Source: Urophycis tenuis
Taxonomy: Eukaryota; Chordata; Actinopteri; Gadiformes; Phycidae
Assembly (NCBI GenBank): GCA_036785325.1
Contig: JAXIVH010000068.1
Span: forward strand, 295,001-359,000
Direction: 5' to 3'
DNA: 64,000 nt
The position numbers were made by a program, and so were the translations under genes. Below are positions 21,932 through 35,497 of the stretch, piece by piece; positions within the stretch are counted from its first letter, which is position 1; each line of letters begins with the position of its first letter. The notes under the pieces were generated by a model. The model had not been told where the DNA came from, made no database searches, and saw nothing but the letters and a program-made list of their open reading frames with translations.

Positions 21932-23834
21932 TGTATATATATGGTATATAGAAATAACCTGTATATGTCGTCTCGATTGGATGAATCTGATGACACTGAA
22001 ATGACTGCTATGCATCATGGGATATAGTGCGGAAATAAGTGTATCAGTTGTACACTTATTTCACAGTGGGTTATGGGTATAATGTATGTACCCATAATGC
22101 ACTGCATAGGGAACAAGTTATGTACACAGACATTTTGGACAGGACTACAAAATACTGGCCACCAACATAGTGCCCTTTTAGGGCAGAGCAATCCAAACAG
22201 CGCCTTTAAGGATCCTAATGTGGATTTACTTAGAGCTACTGTAGGAAACAGCGGCTGTAGTGAAACTACCCCTACTGTAGTGAAGCCATCTGCTCAGTAG
22301 GAGTGAGTATGGAGTAGTAGTGGAGTGTTTAGGACTGTAATGAGTAGTAATAGGGCAGTGTTTAGGGTATAGTAATAGTGTAAGTAGTGTGTAGTAGTAG
22401 TAGTAGTAGTATAGTGTAGTATACATGAGTCTAAATGCTATGGCTACCTGTGCCAGGACTAGAGGCCGTAGCAGGATGCTTTGATTTCCGTTGGTTGGAG
22501 ACGTCAAGATGGCCGAACTCTCCAGCAGCATCAAACTATGACGACCCTACACATACACAAACAAACAATCAATCCTACAAAATTACCTTTATGAGCGCTT
22601 TGAGCACTGCTGTAACTTTATATGTTAGGTTATACAAAGTGGCATAACAGATTTAAAAACATTACTTTATAAAATCCATATTTATTTTATTTGTAAATTT
22701 TTAATTAAAAGCCCACAATCACTTCTTGCCACTGAAAGCCAGCGCCTTCACCAGGTGGCTTAACAAACATTGTCAAGGAATTGCAAGCAGGAAAGTATGG
22801 CAATTTTTAAAGGTAAAAAGAACACATAATCATGGGATCAAACCACCTCAAGCTGGGCTATTGGCCGAGCCCCTATTTGTCCCCTATTGTCTGTTTTCTG
22901 TACTTGATGATGTATGGATGGTCCATGAGAATTGTGTGTCGGTTCTGTACTGGATACCACTAGAGCTGTTCGAACCTGTGTGTGTGTGTGTGTGCGTGCG
23001 TGTGTGTGTATGCACTGGTAACTGGTATTTATTGGTTCATTTATTTCACAGTACACTGCTGATTCAATATTAAGTTTAATCAAGTGTTTCCCGTAGAAGT
23101 AGATTCTACTTGTGGTAGAATGGAGGAGTGTGAAGGTGTTTTTTAAGTTTAAGTGGAAAAGTCATCATAGTTCACCCTCCAAATTACAGCCCTTTGACCG
23201 GGGGACATAAAAACGCGATCACCGGTACGAGTCCTGTGTGTCTAACAGTGTCTGCCTGTCCAGGAGCCGTGGGGCACTCTGCTCAATATCTCTACACAAT
23301 CGGCGCATTAGAAAGCACCCTAAACAATAGCCTCACTAAGACGCAATTAAAGCAGATAAGTCTCAAAATGTTCCCAATAGATTCAAATAGTTGTTTATCA
23401 GTGCATCCCGCTGGCTCTACAGCAGTAAAAAGCAGGTAAAGATCTGTGTGGCCAGTGGAGCGAGAGGCTGTACCGCACACAGACTGAATCACACGGTTAA
23501 GATGACCTGCCATATGTGTAGATGGGTGGAAACTATTGCTGACCTTCTCACACAAGAAAGTGCCTACAAAACAAAAGTAATAGCTGAGATTACTAGACAA
23601 GGATCCAAGGACCCTGGATGGATTCTGTGAATGAATTTGGCCGTCCTCTCTGCATCAACAACAACAACGTTCCTGACTAGTATGGTAAATACTATATAGT
23701 ATACATACTGGACTATGCTGCAGGACTGTAGGGTTCAGTTGTATCTCCAGATCGATGGTGACCTCGCTCCCCGGCTCCAGGTTACCTATGTTACACACCA
23801 ACCGTTCACACAGCCTGTCACCATGACTACAGTA

Positions 23835-23882
<48 letters not shown>

Positions 23883-26800
23883 CTGTCAAAAAGTGGTTCC
23901 ATACTATCCTAGTATGGAACAATGTATTCCAGAGTTCAGTGTACTGAACTGGGCTGGTACCCTGACAGCACAACACTGCTATAGTACAGTATAGTATTGT
24001 AGAAGTATACAATACTATACTACAGTAGCCTGTACTAGTGATATACTTTGATTATATTAAACAGTAATACAATGTTCGCTAAGAGTTAACATGAAAGTTT
24101 TAAACAGTTGTAACAATACCAAACTTCAAACAGATATAACATAACCACACTTGAAACTGTTGAACTATGTGTTGTGTGTGCTTGTGTTTGTGTGTTTGTT
24201 ATACCACTGTGCGGGAGGAGGTAGAAGAGAAGAAGAGGACGAGGTGTCTGATGAAGGAGAGCTGAGGAACATCACAGACTTCCAGCGCCGGAGACCCAAC
24301 CAACAGGTCCTCAGCACGACTGCACCAACCCTGTGACACCTGAATATATATACAGTCTATGTAGTATAACATAATATATAACACAGGCTTCCTCAGCACG
24401 ACTGCACCAACCCTGTGACACCTGAATATATATACAGTCTATGTAGTATAACATAATATATAACACAGGCTTCCTCAGCACGACTGCACCAACCCTGTGA
24501 CACCTGAATATATATACAGTCTATGTAGTATAACATAATATATAACACAGGCTTCCTCAAACAACCACACAACCCTGTGACACCTGAATATATATACAGT
24601 CTATGTAGTATAACATAATATATAACACAGGCTTCCTCAAAACAACCACCAACCCTGTGACACCTGAATATATATACAGTCTATGTAGTATGAGAAACAT
24701 GAATACACATACAGATAGACATAAAGAAGAAGAATATACAGTATATAGAGTATTCTATATATTATATATATTACAATATATAGTATAGAAATATATACTG
24801 TATATATATATTATACAGTAATTATTATTGTATTTTCTTTTTTATTGCTTTTATCGGTGAAGAGCATAAGCAAACAACAAATACAATGCCGGGTCAACAG
24901 CTCACTATTGTTTATGTTTACTTTTCCCCCAGCCAAGCCCTGCACAACAACACACATTATGAAACAATTAAAATATGAACACAAAACTAAAAAACACCAG
25001 TAAAAAAGTTGATAAAAATATGTCTTTCCCTCAGCCAGGCAGAGGATAGCGGGGAGGTAGGCGACACAATCTAACCAGAAGTGTTACAAAAGCATTCAGT
25101 CATCATTTTAACCACTGACATCCTGAAAATGGACAGTAACATATTGGCTGTTCAAACTGTTATTCAACAAATCCAAAATCTAAGACCAATATATTCCTAA
25201 GCTTTGGGCAGGACCAGATCATTTCATGCCCTCTAGATCTACTGAAGAGGGCTCTGTGCACAACCAGTTGAGTTGAGCACAGGATGATGAAAAATTCACC
25301 TAATGCCACCTCCCACCAATGCTACCCAGTCCCCCTCCCCACTGGCCTTTGACCTGGAGAAAGTTTCACTGTTCACACCAAGACATTGATGTTGATACAA
25401 TTATGATGATTTGTGCCTTTGTGGCTAAAGTAAGCGAGAACCATTGAAGCTGTAGGTGGCTAGCAGTTGATCAGCAGTAGCTAATATTAATGAGGGTGAC
25501 GGTGTGGTAATAATAACTAGAACATTTCTAAAGAAATGTAGAGTGTGCTTGACTCTGGCCCGTGACTCTCGCCCATACATTATGGACACTGCTGAGTAGT
25601 TTACAGTATATGACCTCTACCATTGCTTAGGTATGTGACAGATCAAGCTTTCAACATGTGTTCATATGAGAGAACAAATAGGCTGTTAAAAATTTACCAT
25701 TGACAGTTTGCTTAGAAATATGAAAAGGGCATAAGAAATGTGAAAGGGCGTAAGAAATAAACTGCATTTTCTGCAGAAAGTGTGGATGCCCTCTGATGAA
25801 ATGTCCAATGCAACTGTGGAAATATGTATGAAAAGATAGATAATAAATAAGTAAAGTAAGTAATAATATTAAATACATAATAAGTAATGGCATCCACACG
25901 CTTAGCAAGTTATAGTAGTAATAGTAAAAGCAAATAATAGCAAAAGTTAATTTAATTAAATAATTTAATAATTTAATAATTTAATTTAATAATTTAATAA
26001 TTTAATTTAATAATTTAATAATTTAATTAAATAAAAGTTAAAGTTAATTAAATAATTAAGAAAGAAAACTATTCTTAATATGCAGTCATACGCAGTGTCC
26101 TCATGTTCCATTTTGAACTGTTTTCAAAATGGAAAAGAGGAGGAAGTTGGTGTGTGTATGTTTCTATGTAGAAATTATTTCTGTAGAGTGGCATTTGCGG
26201 CCTTGAGCGCAGTTTTTAAATTTATTTTTTGACAGATTTTTCTCTCCCTCTCCACTCTAGCTATGATGTCATCTTCTCTAGCCTCTCAATATGGTAACAT
26301 TGGGTTTTTTTTTTGGCGTGCTTTTGCTGAATAATTCTAAAACTGTTTGCCGAAACCCTTAGAAAAGTCATAGCAGACCGATCCTGGCCACGCCGCACGT
26401 TTTGATACCTGGTTAGTGCGACCAAAACTGTGGGAGGAGTAGTCGACCGAAAAAATGTACGGAAGAAGAATAAGAATATTAACTATGGTGGATAGTATAG
26501 TGTGCTTTTACAAGCACACTCAATAACTGAGTTCAGTAGAGCACCAATAATATAAATAACAATATAGACAATAGGAATCACAATAATCATAATAACAATC
26601 ATAAAAATTTAAATCATATTTTACCTTCCAGTCTACCAACTGTAGTAGTCTGTAGCGATGAGGTGAGACAATTCTAGGTAGATGGACCTCCACCACAGTC
26701 CCTGCCGACCTACTGGGACCCACATTTAACACCTCCAAACACAGTGGTATTCCATTACTATCTTATTGTAGTGTTATTGTATTCATATTATCTTATTGGT

Positions 26801-28314
26801 ATGGTTATGTTATTGTATTCAAATTACTACCTTGTATGTGTAGTTGAAAAATTCAGAAAAACAGTTGACTGGTGTTGTCTCTTGGTCCCCAAACACAAAG
26901 GATGTGGGTGACACAAAGCTAGACACAGAGAGACAGACCATTAGATAGAGACATACAGACAGACACAAACAAGACACATAGAGGCAGACAGGTAGGGACA
27001 CAGACAGAACATAAACAGATGAATCAGGAAGGAGAGTAAGACAGAAGGGAGAGAGTGAGACATGAAGGAGACAGTGAGACTGGAGAGTGAGTTAGGAGTG
27101 AGAACATTAGGAGAGTGAGACCCGTGAATGTTGATGTCCACTCCGTATCTGAGAGGTAGGACCAGTCTGACTGCGTTGTCATGCAGATAGTCTTCATGTT
27201 CATAGTTATCACTGGAGGAAGAAGAACCACCGTTTAATATTATTCATATAAAGTATATCATAACACATGACATCTGCACAATTAATACCTAAACTAATCA
27301 ATAACACAATCATTAATGATGGCACAATTATTTAAAAAAATGATTAGTAACATAACTAATATCGTATGAATATTTTCACAGTTTTCTGACCATTACCTGT
27401 CACATTTGTAATACATTTTGATGTATTTTACATACAGTACATATTCAGTATACACACATTTTAGAAAAATCAGCAGTGGCGTGATGATGTAATTTACCTG
27501 CTGGCATTTATGGAGATGACGACATCACCAGGTGTACTGGTGTGGTTCACACCCAACAAGAACCTCAACTCAACCTAATAACATAAAACATAGGCAGCCT
27601 AAAGACACAACACAGAGATCAAGAGATAGCCTTCAAATAAACAACAAACAGCCCACAAACACAACCTAAAGATAAAAACCAGATAGCATACAGATAATGC
27701 AGCCAATCGTATCATGAGCAGCTAGACAGAAGCTAGAGATATAGCCTCCCTTTGCATAATAAGCTTGATTGACAACTGAAATGTAGCCTACCTTTGCATG
27801 AGCAGCTAGATGGAAGCTAGAGATGCTGCAGTCAACAGTTGTTCTGTTGGCGTCTTTTGATACGCCACAGCCAGCTGGACTGTCCTCCTAAACACACAAA
27901 CACAGACTCATAGTAACAGTTTATACAAAATACATCTACACATTTTCTGCAGACAAGACTTGAAGTTTGTACAGTAAGTAGTACTTTGACATATTGTATG
28001 ATAGTAGGCACGTGTAGAAATGTGTAGTGCTTTGTATGCAAGTTGTAATGGTACTTACTGTAGGTAGTATCTTGACATAGTGTATGTTAGTAGGTAGGGT
28101 TATTGTTAACAATGGCAGGAAGGCATCGTCTCCTCCGTTGAAAACATCAATGACCAACATGAGGCCAAGCCCACTTCCCAACATGAAGCTCTGCCCACTT
28201 CCAAGGGAGTATAAACTCCCATTCATCCTGGGATATGGCAAATCATTAATATAAAATTATATTATTGCATTATTATATCATTATATTATTATTCAATTAT
28301 TGAACGTTATTATA

Positions 28315-28357
<43 letters not shown>

Positions 28358-29643
28358 TCTTACTGTTGTAGCTGAGCTGTTAGCTGTAGGTTGGTGGAAC
28401 AGTTTGGCAGGATGCAAGAACGAAAAAAACTAGTCTGAGACAGACAGACAGGTAGACAGAGAGACAGACAAGATAGACAGACAGAAGAGTTTTACTTTAT
28501 AAACCTGTTCCCGGTGTGGTTGAAATCCTTAAAAATGATCTGTGTTCAATAAACTTACTTAGTATGCATTTTTTAACCCAAAAAATACCGACAGACTCCG
28601 ACAGATGTTGAGTTACACAAAAGGAGCTTTTATGTAACTCAAAATCTTTGCCCTCATTTAGTATGCCAGGAGGCTTCTGCATCAGTCAGTCAGTCAGTCA
28701 TTTTCTAAACCGCTTATCCTCTAGAGGGTCGCGGGGGGGCTGGAGCCAATCCCAGCTACAATAGGCGAGAGGCGGGGTACACCCTGGACAGGTCGCCAGC
28801 CTATCACAGGGCTAACATATAGCAACGAACAACCATTCACACTTACATACACACCTATGGTCAATTTAGAGACACCAATTAACCTAATCCCCAACCTGCA
28901 TGTTTTTGGTCTGTGGGAGGAAGCCGGAGTACCCGGAGAGAACCCACGCAAGCACGGGGAGAACATGCAAACTCCACACAGAAAGGTCCCGGGTGGATTC
29001 AAACCCAGAACCCTCTTGCTGTGAGGCGACAGTGCTAACCACTGCACCACCGTGCCGCCTGTGGCTTCTGCATCAATTCTCAAAAAACTACTACATTGAG
29101 TCAATTGTTCACTACATACATACAAGTCTCTTTCCTTATTTTAAATAAACATGGCAAATTATTCAGATTCTGACTCTGATATATCAGGCTAGGTTCTCTC
29201 TGAAACCATGTGTTTGCACTGAAAATCTACCTGGCTACTGATGCTGTTGCTATGGTACCCAGCTAGTGATGCTGCTGCTATGGTAGCTGGCTAGTGATGC
29301 TTGTGCCATGGAGACTGGAGCTTGGCTAATGATGCTGTTGCTATTGTACCCAGCTGTTGTCATGGATACTGGTAGCTGGCTCGTTACAGTGTTGTCATGG
29401 AGACTGTTATTTGGCTAGTGATAATGTGGCCAGGGAGACAGGTACCTGGCCAATGATGCTGTTGCCATGGAGATTGTGCTGGAGGAGTGGTTTAAGGGGA
29501 GGGTACTTGCGGCTGTTTCCTCTGTGGTGGGTGGATTCACTGAGAGTATAGGACACCTGGAAGAGGACCTTAGTGAAGACATCCCTGGTGTCCCTCTGGA
29601 GCACACACACAAACACACACACACAAAGAGATTATACGTAATT

Positions 29644-29712
<69 letters not shown>

Positions 29713-32700
29713 CCTCTGGTAAGCCAGATGCTTGGTACAGGTGAGCTGGTTGTGTCTGGCTCGAACACGCCCTGTCGTCCGATTGGAGGTTCGGTTGCCA
29801 TGGAAATAGAACCTGTTGGGGAGGGTGGGCTTGTGGAGGAGGTCAGCAACCAGGGAGTATTGGAGATCTTAGAGGAGGAGGAGGAGAGAGGAGGGAGGAG
29901 GGAGGAGGGGAAAGGAGTTTGTCTCTTAGTGCTATTAAAATAAACTGGAGAAAGGATACCCTGAAGGAGAAACTGCTCCTCTATTAAACTGTGAGTGTGT
30001 GTGTGTGTGTGTGTGGGGGTAAATGTGCGTGTGTATTACCTATTAGTCCTTTGTAGTGGGCAGACAAGAGTGTGAAGCAGACAGACAGATTAACCGCAGG
30101 GGGAGCAGGGTACTGGTCCAGCACGCTGGGGTCAATACTGTCAGGCAGCAACAAGGATGCCTCCACTTTCACCACCGGCCGGGTCCTACAAATACATTTA
30201 CACACACGTTTTTAATTTGTCCCGTAGCTGCCACCGTAACTTCAAACATGGTGTCATGTGTGGCCAGGTAGCCAATCTCAGAAAGGGGTCCCGTCTGCAT
30301 TGGCCAAAGAGTTGTTGATAGCAGTGTCATGGTATTCAGGCTCTGCTCGAACAACCAACATCTCATCACCCTAGTGTGTGTTTCGGTGGAGCTAATACAC
30401 AACACAATACATTTAGGGCATTTAGCAGACACTTTAATCCATAGCGACTTACAAAAAGTACATTTGTCAGAAGAAGGTGAAACATTTCATTGCTGTCAAT
30501 ACAGTAAGAAAGTCAAGTTTCAAGCATTTCAATTGCTAGGTTAACCAACCGAAACGTGCAGCAAATTTATAATATACTGTATAATATAAAAAGATGTTTA
30601 CACCCAGCGGTAGGAAGATTTCTTGCATCAGATTTGCTACCATCCTGTGTTGTGGAGAACACATTTACTTTTTAAAATGTGAAAGGTTATGTTTAAAGTG
30701 CCAGCTAGTTAATTTGTGATATGAACGGAACAAGCTGTGGTTGAGCTACATTCATTTTGGTTTATGAAACATGCTTGTGAGCTTGCAGTCTTAAGCCTAA
30801 TTTACACCGCAGGCGAAAGCGTAACGTGAGCGTAACGTCAGCGTAACGTTGGCGTATCAATTCACACCGCCGCCGTTTGTTTGGCTATATTTAATAAGAT
30901 AATAGGCGTACACGTCCAACGAGACGCCTCAGAAACGCTTAAAAATAGAAGTGAAGCGTAAAGTTAAGCTTTGGTCGGCCGTGAGACGAGCGTAAAACGC
31001 TGCCGGTGTAAATCAGTGCACTGGTTTGAATGGAATTCTATCGCCAGCGGCAGACGGCCGTCTGACGGCCGACTAGAAAACGCTTCTAAAACGGATCCGG
31101 TGTAAATTGGGCTTTAGAGAGCATGCATGCATGTTTGATGTTGATGATAAATGCATTTTTAAACGTAGCTAATGTTTTAATGTATAATAAGTATTTAGAT
31201 TTAGATGTTTATTGGTTTGCCGCTTTGCTTCACTTTATGCTGCATTACTGACAAATACTTAAGCATATAGTTTACATAGTGAAACACTGTTGCCAGGTTT
31301 AAGATTATGTACTTACCTGTTAAGGAAATGTACATTATTCATTGTTCATATTTAGTCGTATTCATATAATAACATGCTTACTATTTTACTTACATTATGT
31401 GTATGTGTGAGATTATCTGTATTCTGTGTTTACTCTGTGTTCATATTGGCTGAAAGACAATAATAAACAATATTAAAAGCCACTCAGATGGTCCATTAAC
31501 TTCCCATCAGCCAAGCAGCTCCCTGGTTTCTACCCCCTTGTGTTTATTGAGCAGAAAATACTATATATATATATATATATATATATCAGTGGAGAGCGGT
31601 GACTTTTGACCCAAGGCATGCTGATGAGAGTAGTCATTGTCAAAAACACCTGGGCATGCACCACATTGACAGGTTACATGGACGCTCATCATGTACATAC
31701 TCCCCCCCCCCTGGGCAACCTGGGCAACCCTCTCTGAAATAAAGATCTCTAGTTATCTAGATTCCAGTATATGCAATTTCAGTGTGTTGGGAATGTGCCG
31801 CATTCACAGCTTATATGGACCACTGGCCACTGGCACACAGGCTGCTGCAGTTGACACCAGGCTGACCTGCATTGTTGTTAAAGTGATCGTTGCACTACCT
31901 GAGAATAACTGCTGAATCAGACAGGTACGCCCCTACAGCAACATCTGAAGAGAGAGAGAGGTACATTACCATATCATAGAGATAACCATGACCATAACAT
32001 AGAGAGAAGACATATACATTAACATGATAAAGAGAGGGTATTAGTTTAGGTACTTAGGTACTTAGTTTTCCATGTATTTTATATGCATGTTTGTGTATTA
32101 TAATGCATTTTTTACTTTCATTTGAAATGCTTATTAGAAATACATTTCCATAACAGAGATAGGGAGAAAGAGAGAGAGAAACAGAAAACAGCTAGCTTTG
32201 ATAGCATTGTTTGTTAGCATTAATATAATTGTGGGCTAGCATTGATAGTGTAGTGAACTAGAATAGCATTGTGAACTAGCATGATTAGAGTTGTGGGCAA
32301 GCAATGACAGCGATGTGAACTAGTGTTCAGAGCTAACATTATTAGCTAGCATTGATAGTGTTGTGGACAGCATTGAGAGTGTTTTAGCCAGCACAGATAG
32401 CGTTGTGGGCTAGCAATGATGGCACTGTGAGCCAGTTCTGTGGGACACTAGATATTACCTTGGTAACCATTGTTATCAATATCCACACCAGAGATTAGTG
32501 ATTGGCCGAACATCATGAGGTCACGACCGACATCAGCTCCAGATATCCTCTGGAACAGCAAGAGAATAGAGTAAGGAGAGGTAATGAAGGAGTTAGGAGT
32601 AGGAACAAGGACTGCAAGCATTCATGAAAGGGATTTATGGGCCACGCACCGCTGACCACAGGATCGCCCTCTTCACACTGTTCACAGGGACACAGCATTT

Positions 32701-35445
32701 CTTACTCCCCAAAACACACACACACACACTGACAGACACACACATGCAGACATTGACACACACACAAAACTACAGAGACACAGAACTACAGAGACACAGA
32801 GAACTACAGAGACACACAGAAAACTACAGAGACACAGAGAACTACAGAGACACACAGATAACTACAGAGACACAGAGAACTACAGAGACACACAGAGAAC
32901 TACAGAGACACACAGAAAACTACAGAGACACATAACTACAGAGACACAGATAACTACAGAGACACACAGAGAACTACAGAGACACACACAGAACTACAGA
33001 GACACACAGAGAACTACAGAGACACAGAGAACTACAGAGACACACAGAGAACTACAGAGACACACAGAAAACTACAGAGACACAGAGAACTACAGAGACA
33101 CACAGAAAACTACAGAGACACAGAGAACTACAGAGACACACAGAGAACTACAGAGACACACAGAAAACTACAGAGACACACAGAGAACTACAGAGACACA
33201 AACAGAGAACTACAGAGACACAGAGAACTACAGAGACACACAGAGAACTACAGAGACACAGAGAACTACAGAGACACACAGATAACTACAGAGACACACA
33301 GAGAACTACAGAGACACACACAGAACTACAGAGACACACAGAGAACTACAGAGACACAGAGAACTACAGAGACACACAGAGAACTACAGAGACACACAGA
33401 AAACTACAGAGACACAGAGAACTACAGAGACACACAGAAAACTACAGAGACACAGAGAACTACAGAGACACACAGAGAACTACAGAGACACACAGAAAAC
33501 TACAGAGAACTACAGAGACACACAGAGAACTACAGAGACACAAACAGAGAACTACAGAGATACAGAGAACTACAGAGACACACAGAGAACTACAGAGACA
33601 CAGAGAACTACAGAGACACAGAGAAAACTACAGAGAACTACAGAGACACAGAGAACTACAGAGACACACAGAGAACTACAGAGACACACAGAGAACTACA
33701 GAGACACAAACAGAGAACTACAGAGACACACAGAGAACTACAGAGAACTACAGAGACACACACAGAACTACAGAGACACACACAGAACTACAGAGACACA
33801 CAGAGAACTACAGAGACACACACAGAACTACAGAGACACACAGATACAGTAACTACAGAGACACACACAGACATCCACACCCACATACTGCCGACATGAT
33901 TACTGAATTGAAACGGCGCCTTAGAAATGGTGTGAAATCAGTAATGTTACCCAACATACACCGAACAACAGCTTCTCTAACTTTGATGTGAGCATGTTTG
34001 CTTCCGCTGATTTCATAAGCCAATGCTCTGAATAAGCAATTGCCATCCCTTTCAATAGATTTTGTCTGGCATGGTTGACTCAGTAGTGTGAAGTCAACAT
34101 TTTTAGCTGGTTCAGTTTTTACATCGTTTATTTGTAATGTTGCGCCCCCTATAGGCAAAATGGTGCATTATGCAATAACAAAATACTTAATTTAAACTGT
34201 AACGTCAGGGCATGGGATATCAACACCAAATTGTGTACACATGTTCAGAGAGGTGCCCTCTATGAGCATGGCAAGTTTTCAGTTCTGCCTTTCTTCTGCA
34301 GTGGACTTGTGGTTTATAATAATGTGCACTAATTTGCATATTTTTAATTTGCCATAACTAGGGTCTAAAATAGAAATCAAAAATGTTTTTTTTGGATTAG
34401 ACTCGTCCATAGATCATGCACATCCAAACCATGTGTCATTTGGCCCAGTGGTTATGTACATTTTTTTTTTTTTCAAAATGTTCACTGTACAGAGAAATCT
34501 ATCCAGACAGACATTATGTATCCAAAAGGATACAATGTTCAGCATGTAAAATAAGGCCTGTACACCAAGTTTCATAAGGTTTCAGGATTCCGGGAGGCGG
34601 GGCTGATCCTTTGAATCTGACCATGAATTGTAGCGCCCCCTATGGGCGCCACCGGCCCAGATTTTTGGGGGACCTGCTTTTCCCAGATATCTATTTGGTG
34701 GCCACATTGCTAAGCGTTTTACGATATAGGCGCTCCAATTCAATAATAATAATAATAATAATACCTAAACCTTAAAGAAACAATAGGTATCCACAGATAC
34801 TCTATCAGTACGTTTACATGCAGCAAGAAATTCGAATTTCTAATCGTATAAGACATCGTTCTGACTTTTTAAGTGCATGTACACACCTTAATCCGACCTA
34901 CTTCAGACCTACTTCGGACCTATTTCGGACATCTAAAATCGGATAACTACACCTGGATAATTCGATCATAGTCGGACTTTTAACGGCATGTATACTCAGC
35001 AATCGGATCTGAATCGGATTTTGCATTCTGCGCACGCGCAGTGCCATTCTGCACATGCGCAGCGCCACATAGCGTCCAGAGTCAGCCCATGCTCCGGCTG
35101 TTAATCCGATTCTCTGAACGGTATGTATACTCGGACAAGTGATCCGGTCTTACGCATGTCATTATCTGATCCGATCAGAAATTCGAATTTCTTGCTGCAA
35201 GAAATTCCCCCATAGGGCACATTCAGTTATATTCTATGTATGTATGTATCTATGTATGTACTGTATGTATGTATGTATGTGTTTGTGTGTCACTAGTTGT
35301 GTGTGAGTGTGTGTTTTTACCTGAGAGTACTGATGGGAGATGCCATCTCTCCTGCCATTATAAATGTAGATGGCTCCTCTTAGGTCCTCTTCCTGGGGTG
35401 CCCCAACCGCCACGTCTACACACATGCACCCACGCACATGCGACA

Positions 35446-35497
<52 letters not shown>

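Noticed and set aside
24151..24336. + strand ORF with EEEDEVSDEG that looks gene-like
   Set aside because: It is the antisense shadow of itga4 exon 24, which fits phase, splice sites and position on the - strand.
32767..33870. Possible CRISPR-like array
   Set aside because: Contiguous tandem units without unique spacers in a vertebrate intron; a minisatellite.
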